From assembly GCF_022267325.1 (NCBI RefSeq), contig NZ_JAIZBG010000001.1, positions 872,001-936,000 of the forward strand: a stretch of 64,000 nt of DNA, in the 5' to 3' direction. Each line of letters opens with the position of its first letter. Position 1 is the stretch's first letter. The translations under genes and the position numbers were made by a program. Positions 45,104 to 54,606 of this stretch are shown in pieces. Source of the DNA: Leptospira sanjuanensis (lineage in GTDB: Bacteria > Spirochaetota > Leptospiria > Leptospirales > Leptospiraceae). The notes beneath the pieces are model-generated. The model saw only the letters and a list, made by a program, of their open reading frames with translations. It made no database searches and was not told where the DNA came from.

Positions 45104-45364
45104 ATCGTTCCGGTTCGTTTTCGATAAAAGATGAATGATTGATGGTTGGGAATCGTTTATCCGTCAATAATTTTTGCGGTCCGCACCGCATTAGGGATAC
45201 GAAGGGCGCGAAGCGTCTCGAACGTTTTCGGTTTCACTGTAAGTCTCGGAAAGTTCCGTTCGAGATGAGTCGCTTTGTGACGAACCCGAAGTAGCCCGAC
45301 CCGCCTGCGTTCTTCTAAATTCGCTCGTAAACGATTTGTTTTGCAGGCGGGGAATGCCCGAATT
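45104..45364. other. Intergenic region with a dispersed repeat copy
   Basis: Between two minus-strand genes lies copy D of the dispersed element (45188-45309); short open frames across it are products of the repeat sequence. No gene is supported. Confidence 0.6.
45188..45309 (+). repeat. Dispersed intergenic element, copy D
   Basis: It starts GCATTAGGGATACGAAGGGC, as in copy C, and ends AAGTAGCCCGACCCGCCTGCG. A perfect 9-bp stem (TCTCGAACG 45216-45224 with CGTTCGAGA 45257-45265) encloses a 32-base loop. Confidence 0.8.
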
Positions 45365-45748
45365 TTATCTCCGATCCGGCGGAGGAGGCGGAAGGGCTTC
45401 TCTGCACTTCGCGCTGAGTTCGGATTCGTGCGACCGGAGGCAACGCATCGGGCCCCCGTGTTCCCGCGTCGCGTTCTTGCAGAACTTTTCCTCGTCGTTT
45501 GCACAAGCCTGTTTCATCGCGTGATGTCTCGCTTCGCGTTCCGCAAGATGCGCTTTGCACTCGGCGGAAAGTTTGGATTCGTTGTCTTTCAAACAACGAT
45601 GTTCTTCCGGTCCGTGCCGCATATCCTTGCAATACGTTTCTCTTTCGGTGCGGCAAGAATCCTTAGGCGGTCCTCCCGAAGGCTGCGCGTGCGCGGTAAA
45701 TAGCGGCAGGAAAGAAATTGCCAATATCAAAATCTGAAGTCGTTTCAT
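45365..45748 (-). CDS. Secreted cysteine-rich repeat protein
   Basis: The 127-aa product has a signal peptide (cleaved after AHA, about residue 21) and two or more Cys-rich repeats in the GLG1-like style: C-x5-YC-x(n)-RCL-x5-LSAEC and C-x5-FC-x(n)-RCL-x5-LSAKC. These probably form disulfides in the periplasm or outside. The end is proline rich. Function is unknown. AAGGAG lies upstream of the ATG. A promoter region of this gene and that of the divergent thiM gene share the 142 bases between them. Confidence 0.8.
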   Translation of the reverse strand: MKRLQILILAISFLPLFTAHAQPSGGPPKDSCRTERETYCKDMRHGPEEHRCLKDNESKLSAECKAHLAEREARHHAMKQACANDEEKFCKNATREHGGPMRCLRSHESELSAKCREALPPPPPDRR

Positions 45749-45890
45749 CCTCTTCTCCTTGGATTCTTGATCCGATCGTGGTTTCGTGTTCGCGTCGTCA
45801 CCGCGTTTGACCTTGCGGATCTCCTCCCGGTTTCAGAGGAAACGTTCTTTACAAGTCTTCGCTCGCATCCGAACTTTAGATTCAACGATC

Positions 45891-46682
45891 ATGAATAAAA
45901 ACGAAATCATAGAAAGAATCTGGCCCGATCCCGAGGTGACAAAGGATCTCGCGGAACTTAGAAAACATTCTCCTTTGACGCACGTGATAACGAACATAGT
46001 CGTGACGAATTGGACCGCGAACGTTCTGCTCGCCATCGGAGCTTCTCCCGCTATGGTAATCGCCGAAGAAGAAGCCGGCGATTTTGCGAAGATCGCGGGC
46101 GGACTTCTGATCAACGTCGGCACGGTTACACCTAACGACGCAAAGGCGATGCGGGTTGCGGCTAAATCCGCGCGTGAAGCGGACACTCCTTGGGTATTGG
46201 ATCCCGTTGCGGCGGGCGCTTTGTCATTTAGAACGGAAATCGCGAAAGAATTGCTCGATTTCAAACCCGCGGTGATCCGAGGAAACGCCTCCGAAATACT
46301 CGCGTTAGGTGGAGCAAGCGGCGGAGGGAAGGGCGTTGAATCCACGGCTCGTTCGTCCGATGCATTAGAATCCGCTAAACAACTTTCCGCAAAGACGGGA
46401 GCGGTCGTCGCCGTAAGCGGAGAAGTGGATTACGTTACGGACGGAAATACGGTTTTTGCAGTGCCCGGCGGAGATCCGATTATGACAAAAGTAACGGGGG
46501 TCGGTTGTTCTTTAGGCGCGCTGATTGCTTCCTTTTTAGGAGTTCAGAAAGATCCGTTAGCCGCTTCGGTGGCCGCCTCTCTGGTTTTTGCGGTCGCAGG
46601 TGAGCGCGCAGCGAAAGAATCCAAAGGAACGGGAAGTTTTGCGGTGAATTTTTTGGATCAGTTGAGCCGTCTGGGAGTTTGA
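45891..46682 (+). CDS. thiM: Hydroxyethylthiazole kinase
   Basis: The 263-aa enzyme phosphorylates 4-methyl-5-hydroxyethylthiazole for thiamine salvage. It has [20 protein letters not shown] (substrate region), [15 protein letters not shown] and the C-terminal [11 protein letters not shown] anion-hole region with Cys as in ThiM. ATG 45891 is chosen for its fit with the family start; a longer frame upstream has no support. No other thiamine gene and no TPP riboswitch is nearby, so it is a lone salvage gene here. Confidence 0.92.
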   Translation: MNKNEIIERIWPDPEVTKDLAELRKHSPLTHVITNIVVTNWTANVLLAIGASPAMVIAEEEAGDFAKIAGGLLINVGTVTPNDAKAMRVAAKSAREADTPWVLDPVAAGALSFRTEIAKELLDFKPAVIRGNASEILALGGASGGGKGVESTARSSDALESAKQLSAKTGAVVAVSGEVDYVTDGNTVFAVPGGDPIMTKVTGVGCSLGALIASFLGVQKDPLAASVAASLVFAVAGERAAKESKGTGSFAVNFLDQLSRLGV

Positions 46683-46865
46683 TCCGATTTCGTTCCCGAT
46701 TTTATAGCGGGCGTTCGCTTGGGAAGGCAACTTATTTCCAAGTCGCTTTAAATTCGAGAAAGGATGTCGCATTATTGGAAAAATATTTGTAATTTAGAAT
46801 GCGAACCTCGAAGATGTTTCTCGTTCCTTCTTCGGGGTCTCTTCGAAGCGAAATAAAAATTGAAA

Positions 46866-48005
46866 ATGTTGTTCGATAGAATCGACCGAATCTACGGAAG
46901 AAGGGATTATCTTACCCGAAACAAAGCGCGTCACTTGTATGTGACTAACCTCGTCATTTTTTTCGTCTCCCTCGCAGCCTGTCTCGTTTATATCCGTCAG
47001 GGAATCCGAATCGGTTTCGTAATATTCGGAACTTCCGCCCTTATTTCGATCGCCTTATTGCGGTTAGGTCGCCTGGACGAAGCAGTCAAATCAATTCTGT
47101 ATCTCAGTTTGATCGCTCTTACCATCGGACTTTTTTTCGGAATGCAGAACGGGAACATCTACTTTTCGATGGCGACCATCATCATCTTGTTTCTGCATTT
47201 TTCCGAGATCCGTCAAACGATCGCCGTTTCGATTTATACGGGAGCGCTCATGTCCTTTCGTTTGTATCAATTGTGGACGCAGGGAGAACTTTCTTCAGCG
47301 TTCATCTTCGATACGATTTTAAAGCTGATTTTATTCTGCACGATCGCGATCATCACCGTGCGCGTTTTAAACAGTCATACGAAGGAAAAGGAAGTTTTTA
47401 TTCGCGAGATCCATCACAGAGTGAAGAACAATCTTCAGATTTTAAGCGGGTTTGCGAATCTGCATCGGACGGTACAGGGAAAGGCGGACGAAAGACAGAT
47501 CGAAAATTTCAACGAAAGAATTCTTATGTTGTCGAGAATTCACGACGCGATCTACAAAACCGAGACGGACTACGAAGTGGATTTAAACGGAATACTGGAA
47601 GAAATCGTCCGTTTAACTTCGTTATCGCATCCGTCCCGAAAGATCGAACTGATTTCCTGCGAAGGCAGCGCGCCCTTGAGCATCGAAATTTCGGTGCCCT
47701 TTGCGATGATCGTGAGCGAATTGTTGAACAACGCGGTTTTGCATTCTTCCGAAGGAAAAGAAGAAGAGCCCATTCGTGTCGAATTAAAATTTTCCAATAG
47801 TCGTTACACTCTGATCGTATCCGATGCGGGGCCGGGAATCGAAAAACGTTCGGTTTGGTCTTCTCCCAAAACGACGGGATTCACTCTGATTTCCGCTTTG
47901 ACGCAGCAGTTGAAAGGAAATTTTTATTTCGACTCGACTGGAACGGATTCGAAGGCGGTTCTTGAATTTTCCGATCAGGACGCGTTTGCAAGTCTTCTCA
48001 ACTGA
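46866..48005 (+). CDS. Membrane sensor histidine kinase (HisKA_2 type)
   Basis: A 379-aa kinase with about six membrane segments in the first 165 residues, a HisKA_2 phosphoacceptor REIHHRVKNNLQ (about 180-191, His 183/184), and an HATPase domain with SELLNNAVLHSS (near 283) and DAGPGI (near 320). The G-rich lid is short. There is no PAS domain and no response regulator beside it, so it is an orphan kinase. ATG 46866 is a better start than the TTG two codons upstream. Confidence 0.88.
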   Translation: MLFDRIDRIYGRRDYLTRNKARHLYVTNLVIFFVSLAACLVYIRQGIRIGFVIFGTSALISIALLRLGRLDEAVKSILYLSLIALTIGLFFGMQNGNIYFSMATIIILFLHFSEIRQTIAVSIYTGALMSFRLYQLWTQGELSSAFIFDTILKLILFCTIAIITVRVLNSHTKEKEVFIREIHHRVKNNLQILSGFANLHRTVQGKADERQIENFNERILMLSRIHDAIYKTETDYEVDLNGILEEIVRLTSLSHPSRKIELISCEGSAPLSIEISVPFAMIVSELLNNAVLHSSEGKEEEPIRVELKFSNSRYTLIVSDAGPGIEKRSVWSSPKTTGFTLISALTQQLKGNFYFDSTGTDSKAVLEFSDQDAFASLLN

Positions 48006-48103
48006 CCGACGCACGTAAATCCATCCATGTCGATTATCAAAAACGTATGATTCCCGCAAACGGAGTATTCGGTTTCACGATCGTAAAACGGTATAAAAAT
48101 ATG

Positions 48104-48115
48104 TTGACCGGTCTA
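48104..48115. promoter_or_regulatory. Palindrome GACCGGTC ahead of tetR, likely operator
   Basis: TTGACCGGTCTA lies about 25 bases upstream of ATG 48139 and just after a TATAAA-like -10 box. Palindromic GACCGGTC cores are typical of TetR-family operators, so autoregulation of the tetR-MBL unit is likely. Confidence 0.55.
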
Positions 48116-48138
48116 TTTATGTGGATCTTATTTGGCTT

Positions 48139-48726
48139 ATGGGCGAAAAAGGAGCGGCATCGAAGGAACGAATGATCAAAGCTATGGCTTTGTCCTTGGA
48201 AACGAAGGGATACAACGGAACCGGTTTGAACGATATCGTGGAATCTTCCGGCGCTCCGAAAGGTTCGATCTATTTTCATTTTCCAGGCGGTAAAGAGGAT
48301 TTGGCTGCGGAAGCGATTACGGTTTCCGGAAGGGCAATGGGGAACATGCTCCTTTCCTTGCTTCTTTCTTCCAAGTCGCCGTCCAACGCGGTGCTTTCCA
48401 TTTTTAAATCTCTCGAGAATAAACTCATCGAAACGAATTATACGCAGGGTTGTCCGGTTGCGACCACGGCATCCGAAACCGTCGTCGAAGGAAATCCGGT
48501 AAACGAAGCTTGCAGAAATATTTTTTCAGAATGGAACCAAGGACTTGAATCATACTTCGTTCGGATGGGATGGGAGAAAAAATCCGCTTCGATATTATCG
48601 ACTTCGATTCTTTGTCTTTTGGAGGGAGCGATCCTTCTTTCCCGGACGCATCAGAATCCGGAACCGTTGCGATCCGCCGCAAAAACCGCAAAACTTTTAG
48701 TGCAACAAGGAGAAAAAAACAGATGA
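48139..48726 (+). CDS. TetR-family transcriptional regulator
   Basis: A 195-aa regulator with the helix-turn-helix LNDIVESSGAPKGSIYFHFPG (about 30-50), of the LmrA/YxaF type (Cys-rich C-terminal domain, NYTQGCPVATTASE). Such proteins respond to drugs or aromatic compounds. The ATG at 48139 starts MGEKGAASKERM; GTG 48121 is possible. The stop overlaps the start of the MBL hydrolase gene (ATGA 48723-48726), so the two are coupled. Confidence 0.87.
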   Translation: MGEKGAASKERMIKAMALSLETKGYNGTGLNDIVESSGAPKGSIYFHFPGGKEDLAAEAITVSGRAMGNMLLSLLLSSKSPSNAVLSIFKSLENKLIETNYTQGCPVATTASETVVEGNPVNEACRNIFSEWNQGLESYFVRMGWEKKSASILSTSILCLLEGAILLSRTHQNPEPLRSAAKTAKLLVQQGEKNR

Positions 48727-49685
48727 AATATATATGGATCGTTTTGGGAATCGCAGCCGTTCTTTTGTCGGGATTCGTTTATGCATTAGGATATCCTAAA
48801 TTAGAAATTCAAAATAATGCAGGATTGAGCGATCGAGTAAAAGAATTTCAAAATACGAACTTTAAAAATCCGGGAGTTCGTTTTACCCTTTTGAGAACGG
48901 CGAACGCGGGAACGTCCGAGGCTTTTCTATTCGAAGGGGGAAATCTTTTTCGGAAACGAGTTGTGGCCCATTCCGCGCTTCTAGTGGAACATCCGAAAGG
49001 AAGATTTCTTTTCGACACGGGGCTTGGAACGGACATCAAAGAGCAGTTCGCTCTAAAACCCTTGCATCTTAAAATTCTGATGGATTACACCGATCATACC
49101 GCGGCCGTTACGATTCTGCAAAAAGCGGGATACGATCCTTCCAAGATCGGAAAGGTTTTTCTTTCGCACATGCACTGGGATCATGCGAGCGGCATCAAGG
49201 ATTTTCCTTGGGCTAAGATCGTTACGACCAAAGAAGAGCGAAAGGAGGCCGAATCTTCGAACACAAGACACGGTTATATTCAAAGACAATTCGACGGAAA
49301 TTCGATCCAATGGGAAGACATTCGTTTTAACGAAACTCCGTACGAGTCCTATTCTCAGAGTTTGGATTTATACGGGGACGGTAGCGTGGTCTTCGTTCCT
49401 ATGGAAGGACACGGCGGAGGATCGATCGGTCTTTTTATCAATCTTTCACGGGAAAAAAGATATTTCTTTACGGGAGACATCAGTTGGTCGAAGGAAGGAA
49501 TTCAAATTCCCGCGCACAAACCCCGTTTATCCAGAAGAATCGCGGACAGAAATCCGGAACAACTCGGACAGGAATTGCTTCGGGTTCACGAACTCGTTCG
49601 TAAAAAACCGGAAATTCAAATCGTTCCCTCTCACGACTCGATCGCGCAGTCGAATCTAGCTCAGTTTCCGAACTGGAACGACTAA
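48723..49685 (+). CDS. Membrane-anchored metallo-beta-lactamase fold hydrolase
   Basis: A 320-aa product with an N-terminal membrane segment or signal (about 2-22) and an MBL-fold domain. The metal ligands are seen in LSHMHWDHASG (near 147-157), with VPMEGHGGGSIGLF and FTGDISW later. It is close to lactonase-like MBL proteins, but the substrate is unknown. The tetR gene overlaps its start, so it is probably a target of that regulator. It is followed by a strong terminator. Confidence 0.88.
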   Translation: MKYIWIVLGIAAVLLSGFVYALGYPKLEIQNNAGLSDRVKEFQNTNFKNPGVRFTLLRTANAGTSEAFLFEGGNLFRKRVVAHSALLVEHPKGRFLFDTGLGTDIKEQFALKPLHLKILMDYTDHTAAVTILQKAGYDPSKIGKVFLSHMHWDHASGIKDFPWAKIVTTKEERKEAESSNTRHGYIQRQFDGNSIQWEDIRFNETPYESYSQSLDLYGDGSVVFVPMEGHGGGSIGLFINLSREKRYFFTGDISWSKEGIQIPAHKPRLSRRIADRNPEQLGQELLRVHELVRKKPEIQIVPSHDSIAQSNLAQFPNWND

Positions 49686-49708
49686 AAACAACGAACTCCA
49701 ATGTTTGG

Positions 49709-49746
49709 TCGTTAAACGAAGTCGATTCGTTTAACGATTTTCTTTT
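49709..49746 (+). terminator. Rho-independent terminator after the MBL gene
   Basis: TCGTTAAACGAA (49709-49720) and TTCGTTTAACGA (49726-49737) form a perfect 12-bp stem with a 5-base loop, followed directly by TTTTCTTTTT. Confidence 0.85.
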
Positions 49747-49850
49747 TGGTTCGTTTTCGAAAAGATCGTTTCCTTCTAAATTCTTCTTGCAGAGCGCGCT
49801 TTACCGTTTAAGATCGGCCCCTGTTTTTGTATCGGAGTCGAAATCTTAGA

Positions 49851-50597
49851 ATGAAATACGAGTGCCTGTTGACCGATCTGAAAGATAAGATTCTTATCGT
49901 AACGCTCAATCGTCCCGAAAAATCCAACGCGTTGAACGTGAAAATCCGGGACGAGTTGGAACACGTCTTTCAAGCAAACGCATCGAATACGGACGTAAAG
50001 GCGATCGTTTTAACTTCCTCCGGAAAACATTTTTCGAGCGGTTACGATTTGGAAGAAGTGTTAAGTTCGAAGATGGAATCCTTTCGCCATAGAATATTAG
50101 AATATCATTATGCTCTTTATAGTTTCCCGAAACCGGTCGTGACCGTTCTGAAGGGATTCGCGTCCGCAGGAGGTTTTGATCTGGCGCTTTGCGGGGATTA
50201 TATCGTTTCGGAAAAAAAAGCGATTCTCTTTCGACCGGAGATTCGATTCGGCGGTCCTCCTTTGATTACGACTCTTGCGCGCAAGGTCGGTCCGACTAAG
50301 GCGCTTACGCTGACTCTCAAAGGAGATCCGATTCGATCCTCTCAAGCTTTGGCGCTCGGAATCGTGGATGAGATTTATGAAGGTGAAAACGTTCTTCGAC
50401 ATGCGGTTCAAGTCGCGTCCAAACTTTCTCAGTGGGATTTCAACATGTTATCCGTCTTAAAGGGAATTGCGAATAACTACTTTATGGGAAACTTGTACGA
50501 AAATCTCAAAAAAGAATTCGACGAGTTCGCTTCCGTCTTGGAAGATCCCGCTTTTTTTCAGAGGGTTCAGAGTTATGCCGGAACGATTCAGCAATAA
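49851..50597 (+). CDS. Enoyl-CoA hydratase/isomerase family protein
   Basis: A 248-aa crotonase-fold enzyme: [18 protein letters not shown], the oxyanion-hole segment [11 protein letters not shown] (about 59-69) and [19 protein letters not shown] (about 103-121). The usual catalytic Glu positions of hydratases are not clearly conserved (Phe and Arg stand in the FRPEIRFGG region), so another crotonase reaction is possible. ATG 49851 fits the family start. Its 3' end overlaps the hydrolase gene by 23 bases. Confidence 0.85.
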   Translation: MKYECLLTDLKDKILIVTLNRPEKSNALNVKIRDELEHVFQANASNTDVKAIVLTSSGKHFSSGYDLEEVLSSKMESFRHRILEYHYALYSFPKPVVTVLKGFASAGGFDLALCGDYIVSEKKAILFRPEIRFGGPPLITTLARKVGPTKALTLTLKGDPIRSSQALALGIVDEIYEGENVLRHAVQVASKLSQWDFNMLSVLKGIANNYFMGNLYENLKKEFDEFASVLEDPAFFQRVQSYAGTIQQ

Positions 50598-51396
50598 AGA
50601 TTGGTGGAAACGGAAGATTTCCCGATACGGATTCTTTTTGTTTCTTTGGATTCTTACGGTTTCGATTCAAGCCATCCCGGGTCTTGAATACCTGGAATAC
50701 TATCCGAAAGATTACGATAAGAACAAGGGAGTTCTCGTTATCATACACAGCAAGGCGTATGATTGGGACAGTTATATCCGTTTCGGAAAACCGATCGCGG
50801 ATAAACTCAATATTCCTCTGATCGTTCCCGTTTTTAAAAAAGAAATCTGGAAAGATTATGCGACCGTCATTAACGGCGAACAAAGAGGCGATTTATTTTT
50901 ACAGGAAATCTTGAGGAAGGTGCGTTCGGAACACGAGGTCAACACGGACAATTTGTATTTTTACGGACATTCGGGCGGCGCTCAATTCACACATCGTTAT
51001 ATTCTAATGTACGGTTCTCAAGTAAAACGGGCGTTTATCTCGGCGCCTGGATGGTATACGTTTCCCGATTCGGAACGTTTTTTCCCGAGCGGTTTGAAGA
51101 GAAAGAAGGATTTCCCCGAAAACGTTCCTCTTGAATTTAAGAATTTCTGCAATACTCCGCTCAGCGTTACGGTCGGTGAATTGGATACCGTGGATCCGGC
51201 GATTCCGAAAGACGGTTCGTTCGGAAAAAACCGTGTGGAACTCGCAAAGAACTGGGTGTTCGCTTTGAACAAATTCTTAAAACAAGAATGTCCAACAACC
51301 GCGGAGGTTCCATTGTTTATCACTCCGAATCAGGGGCATTCCGGTTCCAGCAACGCGACCCAACGGGAAAGAGCGATCGAGTTCTTGAATCAGTGA
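50575..51396 (+). CDS. Secreted alpha/beta hydrolase
   Basis: A 273-aa product with an N-terminal signal or membrane segment (about 15-35), then an alpha/beta hydrolase domain: the nucleophile elbow GHSGGA (about 136-141), a late DTVDPAIP (acid candidate) and GHSGSS near the end, whose His may complete the triad. It resembles PHB-depolymerase or esterase-like proteins. The substrate is unknown. The start overlaps the crotonase gene, indicating co-translation. Confidence 0.8.
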   Translation: MPERFSNKDWWKRKISRYGFFLFLWILTVSIQAIPGLEYLEYYPKDYDKNKGVLVIIHSKAYDWDSYIRFGKPIADKLNIPLIVPVFKKEIWKDYATVINGEQRGDLFLQEILRKVRSEHEVNTDNLYFYGHSGGAQFTHRYILMYGSQVKRAFISAPGWYTFPDSERFFPSGLKRKKDFPENVPLEFKNFCNTPLSVTVGELDTVDPAIPKDGSFGKNRVELAKNWVFALNKFLKQECPTTAEVPLFITPNQGHSGSSNATQRERAIEFLNQ

Positions 51397-51493
51397 TTTC
51401 CCGATCCGGCGTGCAAGAGATTCCGCCGCTTAAAATCTCATTCCAGTATTGTTAAGCGAAATCGTCCGCTTGAACGGTTCGGCGAACGGAGTT
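51397..51493. other. Convergent intergenic gap
   Basis: The gap between the hydrolase and the Fe-S flavoprotein genes contains no clear terminator or element; only short imperfect repeats are visible. Confidence 0.3.
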
Positions 51494-53890
51494 CTATTTC
51501 AGTTCTCCGAACGAAAGGACTTCGGTCGGGCAGTTGACTACGCAAGCCGAACAACGCACGCATTGAACGTTGTCCATCGGAGTTCCTTTGTTTGCGTAGC
51601 TCATCACGTCGATCCCTTGGTGACAAACTTTGGTGCAGATGTTGCAGGAGATACAACGTTTCTTTTCTGAAAAGATCCGAAAACGACTGAATCTTGCGTA
51701 GATATGCATCAAAGCCGCGAGCGGACAAAAGAATCGACACCAAACCCTTCCGCTCAAAAGAAAATACGAACCGACTCCGACAACTCCGGCTAACAGCAAG
51801 TCGACGATCAGGTCGTAGATCTTTTTTCCTCCGTCTCCGATGCTTCCGAATACGTGAGTGATCGGAAACCAAGGAGATAGAAAAATTTCGCTTAACTTGA
51901 GTAAGGTGATGATCGTCGCAAAGAATAAAATCCATTGCCCCGAGTTTTCCAATCGATTGGCGAATTTGCCATGAGGCATTTTGGTTCTTGTTTCGTCTCC
52001 TAAGGTTTCGGCCAGACCTCCGCAGGAACAGATCCAACCGCAGTACGCTCCTTTTCCGAAACGATATACGAGATAGGGAATGACTGCGAAGGTTTGCAGG
52101 AGTCCGTAGACGAGCCAGAACGTCGTGATCCCCGTGTTGTAAAAGATTCCCATGTTAAGAGGCCATGCGAGAATCAATCCATATGCGTTCCAATACGCGC
52201 CGTAAGGAAACACTTGCGTTAGTAAAAATCCGTTTCCGTCTCCTAAGAGACCGTTTTGTCCGAGAAAGGGAAGGATGATTTCCGGTAAAAGAAACAACGG
52301 AAAGATTTGAATGAGGATCAAGGTCCAGGTTTGTTTCCGGATATATCGCGTAGGTCTTACCTTCATCCTTCTCAAACCAAAGGTAAGAATGGTGAGCGAA
52401 TACAATAGAGTGTAGTGAAAGCCCGGTTGTTTCCCGAGGAATAAAAATCCGAAATACTTTCCACCCACGTAGACGAGACAAAAATATGCGGCCGCGATAA
52501 ATAGATAAGAATTTCTGAATATACCCCAACTGTTGGCGAGCAGTTCCTTTCGTTTTAGAAAAAGACGGATTGTGAGCGGGACTCCCAAACCGATCAACGC
52601 AAAAAGAGAAGTAGTCGCGATCGTTCCGTAGACTTCGATTCCGTAAAAGGAAGCCTTCCCGAAGTAAACCACGTTTGCAAATAGAAATAGGACCGCAAAT
52701 CCGATCCAATCCCAAACGCTTTTTTGATTTTGAATCCGGATTCCGATTCGTTTTAAAAATTCGATCGGGGTTCGCGAGCCGATCTGAACAAGTACGCTTG
52801 TGTTCGGGATTTTTTCGAAACTGTCGCTCGATGCGGATCGATTCGAAGATCTCGAATTCGAATCTGCCGCATTCGGTGATTTTAATGAGGAAGATTGGGA
52901 GCGGAATGATTTTGAATCGGAGCCGCCGATTCGTTTCAGCCGAACTTCCCGATCGGAAATTTCTTGGACGATGCTTTCGTTTAAGAAATCGATTTTGCCC
53001 GAGGCAACAAGATCCGCAAACCGATCCTTGTTATCGCTTTTCGGGCGAACCAACTCTTTGCCGCGATAAGAAAGTTTCGTCGAGTTTGCGTATTTGCTGA
53101 TCGCGATCGCAGCTTCGACGGCCGAATCTCCTCCGCCTACGACGAGAACGTCCTCATTTTCGAAGTCTTTCGGATCGAACAATCGATGATAGACTTTGGG
53201 TAATTCTTCTCCGGGGATCTGAAGGTTCTTTGCGTCTCCGCTTTTCCCGATCGCGAGAATCACTTCCTGCGTTTGAAAGGATTCTCCGTTTTCCGTTTGA
53301 ACCGTAAAACCGGATTCGTTTTTTTGAATTTGGGATACGGTCGTTCCGCTCCGAATCGGAAGTTTCCATTTTTCGAGAACTTTTTGGAGATCGGATAAAA
53401 GACTTTCCTTGGTTCCGTTGTGGATCGTTATCTCGGAAGCCGTTTTTAGATCCTCCGGTTCCGCGAAAATGGGTTTCGCTTTCGGATAACTTTTTACGGT
53501 GTGAAACGGTTCATTGGATTCTAATATTAAGAAATCATAATTTAACTTTTTACATTCGATTCCTGCGGAAATTCCCGCGGGACCGGCGCCTACGATCAGT
53601 ACGTCGTAAACGGAGGGGTTTTCGACGGATGTTTTTGCCGATGCGGAACTCGGTTCGCGAGTGACACGAGACGTTTCGCGTTTTGCCGAAATTTTCCGAA
53701 CGACTTGGGTTCCGCTTTCAACGGCGAACTTAAGTAGAGGAATTCCGGTTAAATCTCCGATGATGGAAATCCCCGGAATGGAACTTTCGAACGATTCGGA
53801 AACTTCCGGATAGATTTCCACGGGGGATTCCGGCGCGTCGTTTTGAAGCCAGGAGAAATATCGCGTAAGAAGCGGGATTTTTACGTTCAT
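51494..53890 (-). CDS. Fused flavin disulfide-reductase-like domain and NapH-like 4Fe-4S membrane domain
   Basis: The 798-aa protein combines two modules. Residues 1-90 are poorly recognised; about 95-365 form a thioredoxin-reductase-like flavoprotein with FAD loop GAGPAG (near 100-105) and NAD(P)H loop GGGDSA (near 258-263), but no CxxC redox pair between them. A Ser/Asn-rich linker (320-350) follows. Residues 390-720 have about eight membrane segments with CGWICSCGG (near 617) and CRFFCP (near 718), like NapH/NosR/CcoG-type electron carriers. The end has two 4Fe-4S motifs, CISCNICTKVC and CVRCSACVVNCP. It may carry electrons from NAD(P)H to a membrane or periplasmic partner. Confidence 0.85.
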   Translation of the reverse strand: MNVKIPLLTRYFSWLQNDAPESPVEIYPEVSESFESSIPGISIIGDLTGIPLLKFAVESGTQVVRKISAKRETSRVTREPSSASAKTSVENPSVYDVLIVGAGPAGISAGIECKKLNYDFLILESNEPFHTVKSYPKAKPIFAEPEDLKTASEITIHNGTKESLLSDLQKVLEKWKLPIRSGTTVSQIQKNESGFTVQTENGESFQTQEVILAIGKSGDAKNLQIPGEELPKVYHRLFDPKDFENEDVLVVGGGDSAVEAAIAISKYANSTKLSYRGKELVRPKSDNKDRFADLVASGKIDFLNESIVQEISDREVRLKRIGGSDSKSFRSQSSSLKSPNAADSNSRSSNRSASSDSFEKIPNTSVLVQIGSRTPIEFLKRIGIRIQNQKSVWDWIGFAVLFLFANVVYFGKASFYGIEVYGTIATTSLFALIGLGVPLTIRLFLKRKELLANSWGIFRNSYLFIAAAYFCLVYVGGKYFGFLFLGKQPGFHYTLLYSLTILTFGLRRMKVRPTRYIRKQTWTLILIQIFPLFLLPEIILPFLGQNGLLGDGNGFLLTQVFPYGAYWNAYGLILAWPLNMGIFYNTGITTFWLVYGLLQTFAVIPYLVYRFGKGAYCGWICSCGGLAETLGDETRTKMPHGKFANRLENSGQWILFFATIITLLKLSEIFLSPWFPITHVFGSIGDGGKKIYDLIVDLLLAGVVGVGSYFLLSGRVWCRFFCPLAALMHIYARFSRFRIFSEKKRCISCNICTKVCHQGIDVMSYANKGTPMDNVQCVRCSACVVNCPTEVLSFGELK

Positions 53891-54448
<558 letters not shown>

Positions 54449-54459
54449 GTCGTTACCGG

Positions 54460-54552
<93 letters not shown>

Positions 54553-54606
54553 AACTGAGTTCCCAAATGCAACAGTTTTTTAGTAAAAAACGTTCTCCGG
54601 TTTTTT

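Noticed and set aside
45749..45890. TPP riboswitch before thiM
   Set aside because: The CTGAGA and ACCTGA-type conserved cores are absent.
54575..54591. AT hairpin GTTTTTT-AGT-AAAAAAC as a terminator for the propeller lipoprotein gene
   Set aside because: No T-run follows the stem on the minus strand, and the stem is weak; it may also be part of the tRNA promoter.
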